Shown one piece after another: positions 8,992 through 19,620 of a DNA stretch of 64,000 nucleotides. The stretch comes from Agarivorans sp. Alg241-V36 (GTDB lineage: Bacteria; Pseudomonadota; Gammaproteobacteria; Enterobacterales; Celerinatantimonadaceae). The stretch covers positions 62,001-126,000 of the forward strand of contig NZ_UNRE01000010.1 of NCBI RefSeq assembly GCF_900537085.1, read 5' to 3'. A model generated the notes under the pieces. It was not told where the DNA came from, searched no databases, and was given only the letters and a program-made list of their open reading frames with translations. The position numbers and the translations under genes were made by a program. How positions within the stretch are numbered: position 1 is the stretch's first letter; each line of letters starts with the position of its first letter.

Positions 8992-9005
8992 TATAGTCCG
9001 CCACC
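8992..9005 (+). promoter_or_regulatory. Likely -10 element and GC-rich discriminator of rnpB
   Basis: TATAGT at 8992-8997 is followed by the GC-rich stretch CCGCCACC, directly before the inferred 5' end of the RNase P RNA. A GC-rich discriminator is typical of growth-rate-controlled stable RNA promoters. I could not identify a convincing -35 box at the right distance. Confidence 0.4.
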
Positions 9006-9384
9006 GGAGTTGGCTAGACAATCGCCGCTTCGTCGTTGTGTGCTCTTTCGAGAGTGGCAGACGGGCGAAGGGGAGGAAAGTCCGGGCTCTATAGGGTAGG
9101 GTGCCAGGTAACGCCTGGGGGGCGCGAGCCCACGACAAGTGCAGCAGAGAGAAGACCGCCGATGGCTCCTTGGAGCACAGGTAAGGCTGAAAGGGTGCGG
9201 TAAGAGCGCACCGCGCGTCTGGTAACAGTATGCGGCGAGGTAAACTCCACCCGGAGCAAGGCCAAATAGGCCCCCTTAAGGCGCGACCCGCGTTGGGGGC
9301 GGGTAGGCTGCTTGAGCCATTGAGCGATTAATGGCCTAGACGAATGATTGTTCACGACAAAACCCGGCTTATCGGCCAACTCCC
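9006..9384 (+). ncRNA. rnpB: RNase P RNA, bacterial class A
   Basis: The catalytic RNA that processes tRNA 5' ends. The universal segments are present in order: GAGGAAAGTCCGGGCTC (CR I), AGGGTGCCAGGTAACGCCTGGG, AACAGAGAG-like and ACCGCCGATGG, GGTAAGGCTGAAAGGGTGCGGTAAGAGCGCACCG (read as short blocks), TAAACTCCACCCGGAGCAA, GTAGGCTGCTTGAGCC and ACCCGGCTTATCGGCC. The termini GGAGTTGGC (9006) and GCCAACTCC (to 9383) pair as helix P1, which fixes both ends to within a few bases. A terminator follows immediately. Confidence 0.97.
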
Positions 9385-9395
9385 TTCTTTATTGA

Positions 9396-9424
9396 GGCCC
9401 TGTTGATTATCAACAGGGCCTTTT
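9396..9424 (+). terminator. Rho-independent terminator of rnpB
   Basis: A perfect 11-bp stem, GGCCCTGTTGA with TCAACAGGGCC (9410-9420), three-base loop, then TTTT. It follows the mature RNase P RNA end by about a dozen bases. Confidence 0.9.
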
Positions 9425-9651
9425 CAATTTTAAGAGCAAACCTTACTCACCTTACTTTTAGACCTTCGAAAGCGGCAACCTTCTAAATAAAAGTGACAAT
9501 AAATTTAAATTAATTTTTAGCCCAAAATGGCGTGGCTGCTTTGTTTATCAAGTCTTTAGCCATTTCTTTATTTGGCTTGGTGGAATTTTGTTCATTTTCT
9601 TGCTCAAGGTCGCTTGCAAAGGGCGAGACTCGTCCTTAAACTTAGTGAATT
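9425..9651. other. Non-coding stretch between rnpB and the mraZ operator
   Basis: The AT-rich gap between the rnpB terminator and the mraZ control region (344 bases from rnpB to mraZ in all). No supportable gene or RNA is visible. It presumably carries the dcw promoter, but I cannot pick a single -35/-10 pair with confidence. Confidence 0.5.
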
Positions 9652-9680
9652 GTGGGATAAAGTGGATCATAGTGGATCTG
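9652..9680 (+). promoter_or_regulatory. MraZ operator, three 10-bp-spaced repeats
   Basis: GTGGGAT (9652), GTGGATC (9662) and GTGGATC (9672) recur with an exact 10-base period. This is the arrangement of the MraZ box (TGGGN repeats separated by five bases), which the ring-shaped MraZ repressor binds upstream of its own gene. The last repeat ends about 50 bases before the mraZ start, so autoregulation of the dcw cluster is inferred. Confidence 0.8.
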
Positions 9681-9728
9681 TTTGCCCGACAACTGAATTA
9701 ATTAGGGATAAATGGGGAATTAACACTG

Positions 9729-10184
9729 ATGTTACGCGGCGCTAGCTCAATCAACTTAGACGCGAAGGGACGCATGACCATGCCGACCCGCTATCGCGAA
9801 TGGTTGATGGAAGAGTGTCACGGTCAATTGGTGTGCACCATTGATATCAATCATCGCTGCTTATTGCTTTACCCATTAGCCGAATGGGAAGAAATAGAGC
9901 GTAAACTCAAGCGTTTATCGAGCATGAACCCTGCAGAACGTCGCTTGCAGCGTTTGCTATTGGGTTACGCCGATGATTGCGAGATGGACAAAAATGGTCG
10001 TTTGTTAATTCCGCCTCCTTTGCGTCAACACGCAAGTTTGGAGAAAAAAATAATGCTGGTTGGCCAGCTCAATAAATTTGAGTTGTGGTCAGAAGAGCAG
10101 TGGCAGCAACAAATTGCTGCAGATATAGCCCTAGAAGAGGATGTTGATATGTTAACCGATAACCTAAAAGATTTTTCGCTTTAG
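9729..10184 (+). CDS. mraZ: Transcriptional regulator MraZ
   Basis: A 151-residue protein with two tandem SpoVT-AbrB-like domains: [23 protein letters not shown] at the N terminus and the second [13 protein letters not shown] at about 95-110. MraZ forms a ring and represses the dcw operon by binding repeats upstream of itself. GGGGAA lies about nine bases before the ATG. It is the first gene of the cluster and ends one base before rsmH. Confidence 0.95.
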   Translation: MLRGASSINLDAKGRMTMPTRYREWLMEECHGQLVCTIDINHRCLLLYPLAEWEEIERKLKRLSSMNPAERRLQRLLLGYADDCEMDKNGRLLIPPPLRQHASLEKKIMLVGQLNKFELWSEEQWQQQIAADIALEEDVDMLTDNLKDFSL

Positions 10185-10185
10185 T

Positions 10186-11121
10186 ATGAGTACTGAATTT
10201 GTTCATACCTCGGTACTACTGCAAGAGTGTATCGATGGCTTAGCCATTAAAGAAGATGGTATTTACGTAGACGGCACTTTTGGCAGAGGTGGGCACAGTC
10301 GCGCTATTTTGCAGCAGCTTGGCCCCAACGGTCGATTGGTCGCTATTGACCGAGACCCTAGAGCTATTGAAGCCGCCAAACAATTTGCCGACGATCCGCG
10401 CTTTCAAATCGTGCATGGTCCCTTTTCTGGTATCGAACAATATATTAGCGAACTAGGTCTGGCGAAAAAAATTGATGGTGTGCTACTCGACCTAGGGGTT
10501 TCTTCTCCGCAACTTGATGATGCCGAGCGCGGATTTAGCTTTTTGCGTGATGGTCCTTTAGATATGCGGATGGATACTTCACAAGGCCAAACCGCTGCAC
10601 AGTGGTTAACCCACGCCGCTGAAGAAGATATTGCTTGGGTTATTAAAACCTTTGGTGAAGAAAAATTTGGCAAGCGCATTGCCCACGGCATTGTGAATGC
10701 CCGTGAAGAGACTCCGCTCACCAGTACTTTGCAACTGGCCAAAATCATTGATGAAGCCTGCCCAGTGAAAGATAAATACAAACACCCAGCTACGCGCAGT
10801 TTTCAGGCTATCCGTATTTACATTAACAGTGAGCTGGATGAGATAGACACCGCATTGCTAGGGGCAATGAACAGCTTGGCAACCGATGGCCGCTTGGCGG
10901 TGATTAGTTTTCATTCTTTAGAAGACCGCATGGTTAAGCGTTTTATTCGCAAGCAAGAAAAGGGCGAGCAATTTCCAAGAGGCTTGCCCTTGACCGAAGA
11001 GCAGCTAGCCCGTGGTCGCTATTTAAAAAGCATTGGCCGTGCGATTAAACCTAGTGCTGCAGAGATTGAAGTGAACCCGCGCTCACGTAGTTCGGTATTG
11101 CGGGTAGCAAAACGTTTGTAA
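10186..11121 (+). CDS. rsmH: 16S rRNA (cytosine-1402 N4) methyltransferase RsmH
   Basis: Adds the N4-methyl group to C1402 of 16S rRNA, the nucleotide whose ribose RsmI (8125-8964) methylates. The 311-residue protein shows [13 protein letters not shown], the SAM-binding [36 protein letters not shown] and the C-terminal [12 protein letters not shown] motif. It is the second gene of the dcw cluster, and its stop overlaps the ftsL start. Confidence 0.96.
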   Translation: MSTEFVHTSVLLQECIDGLAIKEDGIYVDGTFGRGGHSRAILQQLGPNGRLVAIDRDPRAIEAAKQFADDPRFQIVHGPFSGIEQYISELGLAKKIDGVLLDLGVSSPQLDDAERGFSFLRDGPLDMRMDTSQGQTAAQWLTHAAEEDIAWVIKTFGEEKFGKRIAHGIVNAREETPLTSTLQLAKIIDEACPVKDKYKHPATRSFQAIRIYINSELDEIDTALLGAMNSLATDGRLAVISFHSLEDRMVKRFIRKQEKGEQFPRGLPLTEEQLARGRYLKSIGRAIKPSAAEIEVNPRSRSSVLRVAKRL

Positions 11122-11438
11122 TGGACGAGGTTAGCCGCCAGCCCAATTTATTACGGGCGATTTTGAAAGATGTTTGGCGCAACAAACAGCACTTTTTGTT
11201 GTTAGTTGCTGCAGTGGTCTCGGCATTTTGTGTGGTGTGGACAACACACCATACTCGAATGTTTGTCGAGCAGAGAGAGTCGTTAATGATGAGTCGTGAT
11301 GCGCTCAATGTTGAATGGCGACACTTATTAATAGAACAAAACGCATTGGCAGAACATAGCCGCGTAGAGAGCATAGCTAAAAAGCGTTTAGATATGCACC
11401 GACCCAAAATTAAAGAGCAAGTGGTAATCACACAATAA
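11121..11438 (+). CDS. ftsL: Cell division protein FtsL
   Basis: A 105-residue bitopic membrane protein: short cytoplasmic N terminus, transmembrane helix at about 24-42 (FLLLVAAVVSAFCVVWTTHH) and a periplasmic coiled coil. FtsL joins FtsB and FtsQ in the divisome subcomplex that activates FtsWI. It overlaps rsmH by one base and ftsI by one base. Sequence conservation is low in this family, so the call also rests on topology and position. Confidence 0.93.
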   Translation: MDEVSRQPNLLRAILKDVWRNKQHFLLLVAAVVSAFCVVWTTHHTRMFVEQRESLMMSRDALNVEWRHLLIEQNALAEHSRVESIAKKRLDMHRPKIKEQVVITQ

Positions 11439-13168
11439 TGAATGCGAAGGCAAATAAACAAGGACTGTTCATCCACTGGCGCTTTGTGCTAGTGATGGCA
11501 GTGGTTTGCCTAGTATTTACCGCATTGGTGAGTCGTGCCGCTTATATTCAAGTGATAGCGCCTGACAAGCTCATTTATGAAGGTGATTTGCGCTCAATTC
11601 GCACCAAAACGGGTTATGCAGAGCGTGGAGTTATTACCGACCGTTTAGGCAATGAGTTAGCCGTGAGTGTGCCAGTGCGCGCCATTTGGGCTGATCCTAA
11701 ACATGTTGCAGACCAAAACAGCCTAGATAATCGTGAAGCTTGGGCTGCCCTAGCCAAAGTATTGGAAACTGACGTAGATAGCTTGCAGCAGCGTGTGAGT
11801 AATCCTAAGCGTCGCTTTGTTTATTTGCAGCGACAAGTTAGCGCAGCTGTAGCCGACTATGTTACTAAACTCAAAATTAGAGGTGTTTATTTAAAACCTG
11901 AGTCACGTCGTTTTTATCCTACGGGCGAAGTAAGTGCTCACCTTGTTGGTTTTACCAATATTGATGACCACGGCTTAGAAGGCATTGAGCGCAGTTACGA
12001 CGATTGGCTAACCGGCGAGCCAGGTAAACGCAAAGTGCGTAAAGACCGCTTAGGCCGAGTGGTAGAAGATTTGGCGGTGATTCATCAAGCCAAGCAAGCG
12101 CAAAACATTTCCTTAAGTATTGACCAACGTATTCAAGCTATCGCTTATCGCGAGCTTAAAAAAGCCGTTGCCGAGACTAAAGCCACTTCTGGCAGTGTTG
12201 TGGTGCTCGATATCGATACAGGCGAAGTATTAGCGATGGCCAATAGCCCATCGTTTAATCCAAATAACCGCAACGAATTCCAAAGCTACCGTTATCGCAA
12301 TCGCGCGATTACCGACAGCTACGAGCCCGGTTCTACGGTTAAACCCTTATCGGTGATTGCTGCACTAGAAGGCGACCACATCCGCTCAAACAGTATGATT
12401 AATACCAGCCCTGGTTGGATGCAAATAGGTGGACGTAGGGTTCGTGATTCTCGTAACTACGGTGAAATAAGTTTAACCAAAGTGATTCAAAAATCGAGTA
12501 ACGTTGCCACTAGCCAACTAGCGCTTAAAGTGGGCGTAGAGGGAATGTTAGATACCTTCTACGACGTAGGCTTTGGTAACGATGCTGGCTTAGGGCTAGT
12601 GGGCGAATCTGGTGGTCAAATGCCACAGCGCCGCCGTTGGTCTGACTTTGAACTAGCTACCTTGTCTTTTGGTTATGGCTTAATGGTAACCCCTCTGCAA
12701 CTGGCTCAAGCCTACGCTACCATGGGCTCTGGCGGGGTATTCAGGCCAACATCCATCATTAAATTGCAACAGCCAGCGACAGGTGAGCGGGTGTTTGAGC
12801 AAAACAAAGCACAAGCCGTGTTAGAAATGATGGAGTCGGTAATTCAAGATGGCGGCACTGGCCAAAAAGCAGCGGTGCCAGGGTACCGCGTAGCGGGTAA
12901 AACTGGCACCAGTCGTAAAGCAGTGCGCGGTGGTTATGGCGATGATTACGTTGCTATTTTTGCTGGCGTAGCACCAGTTAGTGATCCCAAATTAGCGATA
13001 GCAGTATTTGTTAACGAGCCGCAAACCGACCGTTATTACGGTGGTGATGTTGCCGCTCCGGTATTTTCAAAAGTAATGCAAGGCGGATTACAGTATTTGA
13101 ATGTTGCTCCAGATGATAAAACCAGCCAAGTGGTTCAGCTAGATGGAGGCAATAATGGTGAAACCTAG
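11438..13168 (+). CDS. ftsI: Peptidoglycan D,D-transpeptidase FtsI (PBP3)
   Basis: The septal class B penicillin-binding protein, which cross-links peptidoglycan at the division site with FtsW. The 576-residue protein has an N-terminal membrane anchor at about 17-34, the PBP dimerisation domain (residues 60-210, including the RG-x-ITDRLG motif) and the transpeptidase domain. The catalytic motifs are STVK with Ser299, SSN at 353-355 and KTG at 488-490. It overlaps ftsL by one base and murE by 14 bases. Confidence 0.97.
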   Translation: MNAKANKQGLFIHWRFVLVMAVVCLVFTALVSRAAYIQVIAPDKLIYEGDLRSIRTKTGYAERGVITDRLGNELAVSVPVRAIWADPKHVADQNSLDNREAWAALAKVLETDVDSLQQRVSNPKRRFVYLQRQVSAAVADYVTKLKIRGVYLKPESRRFYPTGEVSAHLVGFTNIDDHGLEGIERSYDDWLTGEPGKRKVRKDRLGRVVEDLAVIHQAKQAQNISLSIDQRIQAIAYRELKKAVAETKATSGSVVVLDIDTGEVLAMANSPSFNPNNRNEFQSYRYRNRAITDSYEPGSTVKPLSVIAALEGDHIRSNSMINTSPGWMQIGGRRVRDSRNYGEISLTKVIQKSSNVATSQLALKVGVEGMLDTFYDVGFGNDAGLGLVGESGGQMPQRRRWSDFELATLSFGYGLMVTPLQLAQAYATMGSGGVFRPTSIIKLQQPATGERVFEQNKAQAVLEMMESVIQDGGTGQKAAVPGYRVAGKTGTSRKAVRGGYGDDYVAIFAGVAPVSDPKLAIAVFVNEPQTDRYYGGDVAAPVFSKVMQGGLQYLNVAPDDKTSQVVQLDGGNNGET

Positions 13169-14630
13169 TTTGTCTGCATTGCTGGCTAAGTTTTCAGTAA
13201 CGGTAGCCCCAGATATTAGTTTTAATCACCTTTCTCTAAACAGCAGAGAGATAGAGCAGGGTGACATATTTATTGCAGTGAAAGGTCATCAAGTTGATGG
13301 TCGTAATTATATTGATTCAGCAATTGATGCTGGCGCGGTAGCAGTACTTGCTGATGCCGATGATGAGAAATCTCACGGTCAGATTGTGTGGCACAAGCAA
13401 GTTGCCTGCATTTACTTTTGGCGCCTAAATCAGCAGCTCTCTCAACTAGCATCGGCTGCGTATTTCCCAAGCGGAAACCCTCTCACCTTAGTGGGAGTGA
13501 CCGGTACTAATGGTAAAAGCACAGTTACTCACCTAATTGCTAATTTAGCAAAGTTAAGTGGAATTCGTGCAGCGGTGATGGGCACTTTAGGTAATGGAGA
13601 GCCGGGTAGGCTTGTTGCAAGTGAAAACACCACAGCCGATGCCATTACCATTCAGCGCCAACTCAGTGAGATGCACCAGCATGGCTTTGAATTGGTTGCC
13701 ATGGAAGTGTCATCACATGGCCTAGTGCAGCAACGAGTAGCAAGTGTGCCATTTAAAGTCGCCATTTTTACTAACCTTAGTCGCGACCACCTAGATTACC
13801 ACGGCAGCATGGCCGAGTATGGCCGCGCCAAACAAGCGCTATTTAACTGGCCAAGTTTGGAGTGCCGTTTAATCAATGCCGATGATGGATTTGGTAAACA
13901 ACTATTGCAGCACTACCCAAGTGCCCAGTCTTTATCTTTGGAAGATAGCACTGCCGATTGGCAGATCGCTAATCTGCAATTCAGCGAGTTAGGCGCGAGT
14001 GGTTACTTGTTTAGCCCACAAGCAAGGCATGAAAAAGTCAGCTTTCAAAGTCCGCTATTAGGCCGATTCAATGCCGACAACCTATTAAGCGCAATTGCTT
14101 GCTTGCAGTTCCTCGGTGTTAAGTTGGAGAATTTGCTTTCGCTATTGTCTAGTCTTAGCGCGGTTCCCGGTCGAATGGAGTTGTTCACTGGTAAACGCTC
14201 GGTGGTTGTTGATTACGCCCATACGCCTGATGCTTTAGAAAAAGCCTTAACCGCCCTGCGCCAACATTGCGCTGGTGAGCTTATTTGTATTTTTGGTTGC
14301 GGTGGCGACCGAGATAAAGGGAAGCGTCCGATAATGGCAGAAGTTGCTGAACGTTTGGCCGATCAAGTTATCGTGACCGATGACAACCCGCGCTTTGAAG
14401 ATCCTAAGGCTATTGTCGGTGACGTATTGCTTGGTTTTAACCAAGCAGCAGCGGTAAGCATTATTCATGATCGCAGCGAGGCGATTGAGCATGCCCTTAG
14501 CCATTCTAGCCATAAAGACATTATTTTGGTGGCGGGTAAAGGCCACGAAAGCTATCAAATTATAGGTGCTGAAGTACGAGACTACGATGAGCGCGCGGTA
14601 GTGAAGCAGTTACTGGAGGCATCCGCATGA
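13155..14630 (+). CDS. murE: UDP-MurNAc-tripeptide synthetase MurE
   Basis: Adds meso-diaminopimelate to UDP-MurNAc-L-Ala-D-Glu in the cytoplasm. The 491-residue protein has the Mur-ligase ATP loop GVTGTNGKST, the middle-domain VAMEVSSHGL segment and the C-terminal DDNPRFEDP, the signature of meso-DAP-specific enzymes. I chose ATG 13155, preceded by GGAGG at 13145-13149, over an in-frame ATG at 13143 that would contain this ribosome binding site. It overlaps ftsI by 14 bases and murF by four. Confidence 0.95.
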   Translation: MVKPSLSALLAKFSVTVAPDISFNHLSLNSREIEQGDIFIAVKGHQVDGRNYIDSAIDAGAVAVLADADDEKSHGQIVWHKQVACIYFWRLNQQLSQLASAAYFPSGNPLTLVGVTGTNGKSTVTHLIANLAKLSGIRAAVMGTLGNGEPGRLVASENTTADAITIQRQLSEMHQHGFELVAMEVSSHGLVQQRVASVPFKVAIFTNLSRDHLDYHGSMAEYGRAKQALFNWPSLECRLINADDGFGKQLLQHYPSAQSLSLEDSTADWQIANLQFSELGASGYLFSPQARHEKVSFQSPLLGRFNADNLLSAIACLQFLGVKLENLLSLLSSLSAVPGRMELFTGKRSVVVDYAHTPDALEKALTALRQHCAGELICIFGCGGDRDKGKRPIMAEVAERLADQVIVTDDNPRFEDPKAIVGDVLLGFNQAAAVSIIHDRSEAIEHALSHSSHKDIILVAGKGHESYQIIGAEVRDYDERAVVKQLLEASA

Positions 14631-16003
14631 TTGCCTTAAGTCTTAATGAACTCATTAAAGCCTTAGATGCTCAGCTAGTGGGTGACGATCTTATTATCGA
14701 GTCAGTTAGTACCGATACCCGTGAGCAAATGCAGCAAGCTCTGTTCGTTGCTTTAGTTGGCGAGCGATTTGACGCGCATAACTACGCGCAGCAGGCTATT
14801 GAGCAAGGGGCGGCCGCTTTATTGGTTTCGAAAAAGCTAGCGGTAGAAGTGCCGCAGTTAGTGGTTAAAGATACCCGAGTAGCGCTTGGGCAGCTAGCTA
14901 GTTATCTGCGTAACAAGCTGGCTCTAAATTGTTGCGCGATTACCGGTAGCAATGGCAAAACCACCGTGAAGGAAATGACCACGGCGATTTTGTCGCAAGG
15001 TTTTGAAGTATTAGCCACCCAAGGTAACTTCAACAATGACATTGGTGTGCCTTTGTCTTTGTTGCGTGCTAACGAGAAACATCAGCTCGGAGTATTGGAG
15101 CTAGGCGCTAATCACATTGGTGAAATCGCTTATACGGTGAGCTTGGTTAAACCTAAGGTTGCCTTAATTAACAACGTCTCAGCTGCTCATATAGAAGGCT
15201 TTGGTTCTCAAGACGGCGTGCTCAAGGCGAAGTCTGAATTATTCGCAGAGTTAGGGCACGAACAGCTAGCGCTATGCGAGTACCAATCAAACTACCAAGA
15301 CTATTTAGATGATGCAGCTAGCCCCGCTAAAATTGAGCATTTCTCCTTAGACAATGTAAATGCTGATTATTACGCCAGCAACATAGAAGCTTTAGGTTTA
15401 AAGGGTAGCAGCTTTACTTTGCACACTCCAAAAGGAGACTGTGCCGCGCAAGTCAATTTGGCGGGTGAGCACAATGTTAAAAATGCAGTGGCTGCAGCGG
15501 CTCTTGCCTTAAATATGGGCGCTTCACTTGAGCAGGTAAAACAAGGTTTGGCTCAATTGGATAAAGTGCCTGGTCGGGTAAATCTGCAGTCGCTAAACGA
15601 CTCGGTTAGCTTAATCGATGATAGCTACAACGCCAATCCAGCTTCCTTTAATGCGGCAATCAATATACTGGCCAATTTTGAAGGTAAGCGCTTCCTTATC
15701 GCTGGCGCCATGGGAGAGATGGGGCAGCAAACAAAACAGGTTCATAAAGACTTGGTTAAGCGGGCACTTGACAGCGACATCGGCTTGTATTCTTATGGCG
15801 CGTCTTTTGACGAAGTGCTCGCTGAGTTGGGCCAGTCTTCGCTTGGTTTTGACAACCATGAAGCACTTTCTCAGCAGCTTATTACAGCCTTAGAACAGCA
15901 ACATGAGCCATGCCTTTTGTTGGTTAAAGGGTCGCGTTCGACTCGCATGGAACAGGTTGTTCAACAGTTACAGCAATATTATAAAAAGGGTTCGGAATGT
16001 TAG
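14627..16003 (+). CDS. murF: UDP-MurNAc-pentapeptide synthetase MurF
   Basis: Adds D-Ala-D-Ala to UDP-MurNAc-tripeptide, the last cytoplasmic peptide step. The 458-residue protein has the N-terminal substrate domain, the ATP loop [13 protein letters not shown], the [11 protein letters not shown] motif and the C-terminal [11 protein letters not shown] and AGAMGEMG segments. The start overlaps the murE stop as ATGA and the end overlaps mraY by seven bases. Confidence 0.96.
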   Translation: MIALSLNELIKALDAQLVGDDLIIESVSTDTREQMQQALFVALVGERFDAHNYAQQAIEQGAAALLVSKKLAVEVPQLVVKDTRVALGQLASYLRNKLALNCCAITGSNGKTTVKEMTTAILSQGFEVLATQGNFNNDIGVPLSLLRANEKHQLGVLELGANHIGEIAYTVSLVKPKVALINNVSAAHIEGFGSQDGVLKAKSELFAELGHEQLALCEYQSNYQDYLDDAASPAKIEHFSLDNVNADYYASNIEALGLKGSSFTLHTPKGDCAAQVNLAGEHNVKNAVAAAALALNMGASLEQVKQGLAQLDKVPGRVNLQSLNDSVSLIDDSYNANPASFNAAINILANFEGKRFLIAGAMGEMGQQTKQVHKDLVKRALDSDIGLYSYGASFDEVLAELGQSSLGFDNHEALSQQLITALEQQHEPCLLLVKGSRSTRMEQVVQQLQQYYKKGSEC

Positions 16004-17079
16004 TTTGGTTAGCGGAATATCTGCAGCAATACTTTAGTGGATTTTCGCTATTTGGGTATTTAACCTTTAGAGCAATTGTCAGCATATTAACCGCCTTAGT
16101 CTTCGGACTATGGATGGGGCCTAAGCTTATTCGTCGTTTACAGTTGTTACAAATTGGTCAAACCGTGCGTAACGATGGTCCAGAGTCGCATTTAAGTAAA
16201 TCTGGCACGCCTACCATGGGCGGTGTATTGATTATCGCCTCGGTGTTTTTGTCTACTTTATTGTGGGCCCGTTTAGACAACCCTTATGTATGGGTAATGT
16301 TATTTGTATTTGGTAGTTATGGCGCTATCGGTTTTGTTGATGATTACCGCAAGGTGATTCGCAAAGATCCAGCTGGTTTGATTGCCCGCTGGAAGTACTT
16401 TTGGCAATCAGTGGTAGCGCTAATTGTAGCCGTTTACTTATTCTGGAGCTCAGACTCAGCTGCGCAAACCCAGTTGGTGTTGCCATTTATCAAAGATATT
16501 ATGCCACAATTAGGTTGGCTGTTTATTCCGCTAACTTATTTAGTGATTGTAGGAAGCAGCAATGCAGTAAACCTTACCGATGGTTTAGATGGTTTAGCCA
16601 TTATGCCAAGCGTGATGGTGGCATCCGCTTTTGCTTTAGTCGCCTACCTTACTGGCCATGTGAATTTCTCAAGTTACTTGTTTATCCCTTATATCCCAGA
16701 AGCTAGCGAACTCGTTGTGGTGTGCACCGCCATGGTGGGAGCGGGCTTAGCTTTTCTTTGGTTCAATACCTATCCAGCTCAAGTATTTATGGGCGATGTG
16801 GGTTCCTTAGCGCTAGGCGCGGCCTTAGGTGCCGTTGCTGTATTGGTACGTCAAGAGTTGCTGCTAGTGATTATGGGCGGTGTATTTGTAATGGAAACTG
16901 TGTCGGTAATCCTGCAAGTAGGCTCTTACAAATTACGCGGGCAGAGAATTTTCCGTATGGCGCCTATTCATCACCACTACGAGCTTAAAGGTTGGCCTGA
17001 GCCACGAGTGATTGTGCGCTTTTGGATTATTTCGTTAATTTTAGTTTTGATTGGCCTAGCAACCCTCAAGGTGCGCTAA
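15997..17079 (+). CDS. mraY: Phospho-MurNAc-pentapeptide transferase MraY
   Basis: An integral membrane enzyme that transfers phospho-MurNAc-pentapeptide to undecaprenyl phosphate, forming lipid I. The 360-residue protein has about ten transmembrane helices, the conserved TPTMGG loop, DDYRKV with the Mg-binding Asp pair, [10 protein letters not shown], and the C-terminal [13 protein letters not shown] histidine motif. It overlaps murF by seven bases, and murD follows after 34. Confidence 0.97.
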   Translation: MLVWLAEYLQQYFSGFSLFGYLTFRAIVSILTALVFGLWMGPKLIRRLQLLQIGQTVRNDGPESHLSKSGTPTMGGVLIIASVFLSTLLWARLDNPYVWVMLFVFGSYGAIGFVDDYRKVIRKDPAGLIARWKYFWQSVVALIVAVYLFWSSDSAAQTQLVLPFIKDIMPQLGWLFIPLTYLVIVGSSNAVNLTDGLDGLAIMPSVMVASAFALVAYLTGHVNFSSYLFIPYIPEASELVVVCTAMVGAGLAFLWFNTYPAQVFMGDVGSLALGAALGAVAVLVRQELLLVIMGGVFVMETVSVILQVGSYKLRGQRIFRMAPIHHHYELKGWPEPRVIVRFWIISLILVLIGLATLKVR

Positions 17080-17113
17080 GCAAGTAGCAAACACAATAGG
17101 AAGAGTAATTACA

Positions 17114-18418
17114 GTGAGTAAGTTACAGCCACAATTACGCTATGCAGTCGTTGGCCTTGGTGCCAGCGGGCTTAGCTCTGTGCGCTTTTTACTTAAACAC
17201 GATGTATTGCCTTTAGTTTGTGATACTCGCCAAACGCCGCCTGGCCTAGCTGAGTTACCAGAAAATTTGCAAGTGGTGTGCGGTGAGCTGCCACTTAGCC
17301 AGTTGCTCGAATGCGATGTGGTGATAGTTAGCCCAGGTATTGCCTTGGCAACTCCAGAGCTACAAAACTTGGCACAAGCCGGCGTAAAGTTAATCGGTGA
17401 CGTAGAGTTGTTTTGTCACTATGCCGAGGCTCCGGTTGTTGCAATAACTGGCTCCAATGGCAAAAGCACGGTGACAAGTTTGCTAGGTGAAATGGCTAAG
17501 CAGGCCGGCCTTGAGGTTGCGGTGGGCGGTAACATTGGCGTGCCTGCTTTAGATTTGCTTTCTCCGCAAGTCGAATTATATGTGCTTGAGCTGTCTAGCT
17601 TCCAGTTGGAGACCACTACCAGCTTGCAGGCTAAAGCGGCCACTTTGCTGAATGTTAGCGAAGACCACATGGACCGCTACCAAGGCATGAGCGATTACAT
17701 TGCCGCTAAACAAAGGGTTTACCAACATGCTGAATATGCGGTTATCAATTTAGATGACCAGCACTCGCAACCCCAAGTTCAGCCTAAGAAGGCCTTAAGT
17801 TTCTCGCTTCACCTAGATGCGGATTACCGTTTAAGTGAAGATCAGCAACATCTAATGTGTGGACAACAAGCGCTACTTGCTACCGAAGAACTCGCTCTTG
17901 TTGGGACCCATAACTTTTCAAATATTCTTGCCGCATTAGCCCTAGCGGATGCCGCCGGACTTAATCTTGAAGCTTGTTTACAAGCAGCAAAAAACTATCA
18001 AGGCTTGGCGCATCGTTGCCAGCTGGTGGCGCGTAAACAGGGCATTGCTTGGATCAATGATTCAAAGGCTACCAATGTTGGCGCAACCTTAGCTGCCTTA
18101 AACGGTTTAGCTGGTGGCCAAGGTGAACTGTGGTTGATTGCTGGTGGTGATGCCAAAGGCGGCGATCTAAGCGAGTTACAAGCGGCTTTAGGCCAAGTTG
18201 CTGGTGTAGTTGCGTTTGGTAAAGACAAGCAGCGATTTAAAGCATTAGATAATCGGATTGAGCTCAAAGATGATTTAGCAGAGAGCTTTCGCTGGTGTCA
18301 GCAACAAGCAAAAGAGGGAGATATAGTATTGCTTTCTCCAGCCTGCGCTAGCTTAGATATGTACCGGAATTTTGAAGTGCGTGGTCAGCATTTCTGTGAC
18401 CTAGTGGAGGCGCTATGA
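17114..18418 (+). CDS. murD: UDP-MurNAc-L-alanine:D-glutamate ligase MurD
   Basis: Adds D-glutamate to UDP-MurNAc-L-Ala. The 434-residue protein begins at a GTG with AGGAAGAG about eight bases upstream. It has the Rossmann-like N terminus ([14 protein letters not shown]), the ATP loop [23 protein letters not shown], and the C-terminal NDSKATN and [17 protein letters not shown] motifs. Its stop overlaps the ftsW start by four bases. Confidence 0.96.
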   Translation: MSKLQPQLRYAVVGLGASGLSSVRFLLKHDVLPLVCDTRQTPPGLAELPENLQVVCGELPLSQLLECDVVIVSPGIALATPELQNLAQAGVKLIGDVELFCHYAEAPVVAITGSNGKSTVTSLLGEMAKQAGLEVAVGGNIGVPALDLLSPQVELYVLELSSFQLETTTSLQAKAATLLNVSEDHMDRYQGMSDYIAAKQRVYQHAEYAVINLDDQHSQPQVQPKKALSFSLHLDADYRLSEDQQHLMCGQQALLATEELALVGTHNFSNILAALALADAAGLNLEACLQAAKNYQGLAHRCQLVARKQGIAWINDSKATNVGATLAALNGLAGGQGELWLIAGGDAKGGDLSELQAALGQVAGVVAFGKDKQRFKALDNRIELKDDLAESFRWCQQQAKEGDIVLLSPACASLDMYRNFEVRGQHFCDLVEAL

Positions 18419-19620
18419 AAGTAATGTCTAAACCACTTTGGGTCGAGAATACGCTGTCGTGGTTAAATCCAGTCGCTAAAGAAAGCCAAGAGCCCTTGCT
18501 GTTTGACCGTCATTTGTTGTGGCTGGCATTGTCACTAATGGTGATGGGCTTGGTCATGGTGGCTTCCTCTTCAATACCTGAAGGTATTGCAATTAGTGAC
18601 GATCCTTTCCGTTTTGCTAAGCGACATGGCATTTACTTATTGTTGTGCTTAGGTGTGATGGCTTTTGTGGTGCAAATTCCGTTGTATTGGTGGCAATCTC
18701 ATAACGCTAAACTATTGTTGTTGTCGGGTGTTGCCCTGGTGCTGGTATTACTTATTGGGCGCAATATTAATGGTAGTAGCCGCTGGATAGGCTTAGGGCC
18801 TATAAACATGCAACCTGCCGAGTTTGCCAAACTAGCGCTGTTTACCTATTTAGCGGGCTATTTAGTGCGCCGCCATGAGCAAGTTCGTGAAAACTTAAAA
18901 GGCTTTTTGAAGCCACTAATTGTGTTCTTCTTCCTAGCGGTACTGTTATTGGCTCAGCCAGATTTAGGCAGTGTAGTGGTGATGTTTGTTACTACTGTAG
19001 GCATGTTGTTTTTGGCAGGCGCCAAGTTGATTCAATTCTTTGGCTTAATCTTTACCGGTGTGGTTGCTGTGGTGACCTTAGTTATTGCAGAACCATATCG
19101 GATGCGCCGAGTCTCGTCCTTCCTCGACCCTTGGCAAGACCCTTTTGGTAGTGGCTATCAGCTTACTCAATCGTTAATGGCATTTGGTCGTGGTGATTGG
19201 CTAGGTGAGGGCTTAGGTAACTCGATTCAAAAACTCGAATACCTGCCAGAAGCGCATACTGATTTTGTAGTGGCGGTGCTAGCTGAAGAGCTGGGCTTTA
19301 TTGGCGTATGCGCAGTATTACTGTTGCTTATTTTGCTGGTTAGCCGCGCCATGAAAATAGGCAAGCAGGCGCTGTTGGCAGAACAAGCTTTTGCTGGTTA
19401 TTTAGCTTGCGGCATTGGCATTTGGTTTAGTTTTCAAACCATGGTGAATGTGGGGGCGGCTTCAGGTTTAGTGCCCACAAAAGGCTTAACCTTGCCGCTG
19501 ATTTCTTATGGCGGCTCCAGTTTACTGGCGATGTCGATAGCAGTAGCGATTTTGTTGCGAATTGATCATGAACTTCGTTTGGCCAATTGTCAGGCCTATA
19601 AGAGAGATGCTCATGGTTAA
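18415..19620 (+). CDS. ftsW: Septal peptidoglycan polymerase FtsW (SEDS family)
   Basis: The SEDS glycosyltransferase of the divisome; it polymerises lipid II together with FtsI. The 401-residue protein has ten predicted membrane helices, [21 protein letters not shown], the [10 protein letters not shown] segment, [18 protein letters not shown], and the terminal [10 protein letters not shown] motif. It overlaps murD by four bases and murG by eight. Confidence 0.96.
   Translation: MKVMSKPLWVENTLSWLNPVAKESQEPLLFDRHLLWLALSLMVMGLVMVASSSIPEGIAISDDPFRFAKRHGIYLLLCLGVMAFVVQIPLYWWQSHNAKLLLLSGVALVLVLLIGRNINGSSRWIGLGPINMQPAEFAKLALFTYLAGYLVRRHEQVRENLKGFLKPLIVFFFLAVLLLAQPDLGSVVVMFVTTVGMLFLAGAKLIQFFGLIFTGVVAVVTLVIAEPYRMRRVSSFLDPWQDPFGSGYQLTQSLMAFGRGDWLGEGLGNSIQKLEYLPEAHTDFVVAVLAEELGFIGVCAVLLLLILLVSRAMKIGKQALLAEQAFAGYLACGIGIWFSFQTMVNVGAASGLVPTKGLTLPLISYGGSSLLAMSIAVAILLRIDHELRLANCQAYKRDAHG

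Noticed and set aside
9089-9379. A 96-codon open frame on the minus strand
   Set aside because: It lies entirely antisense to the RNase P RNA, whose conserved structure explains the sequence. It has no ribosome binding site or family resemblance.
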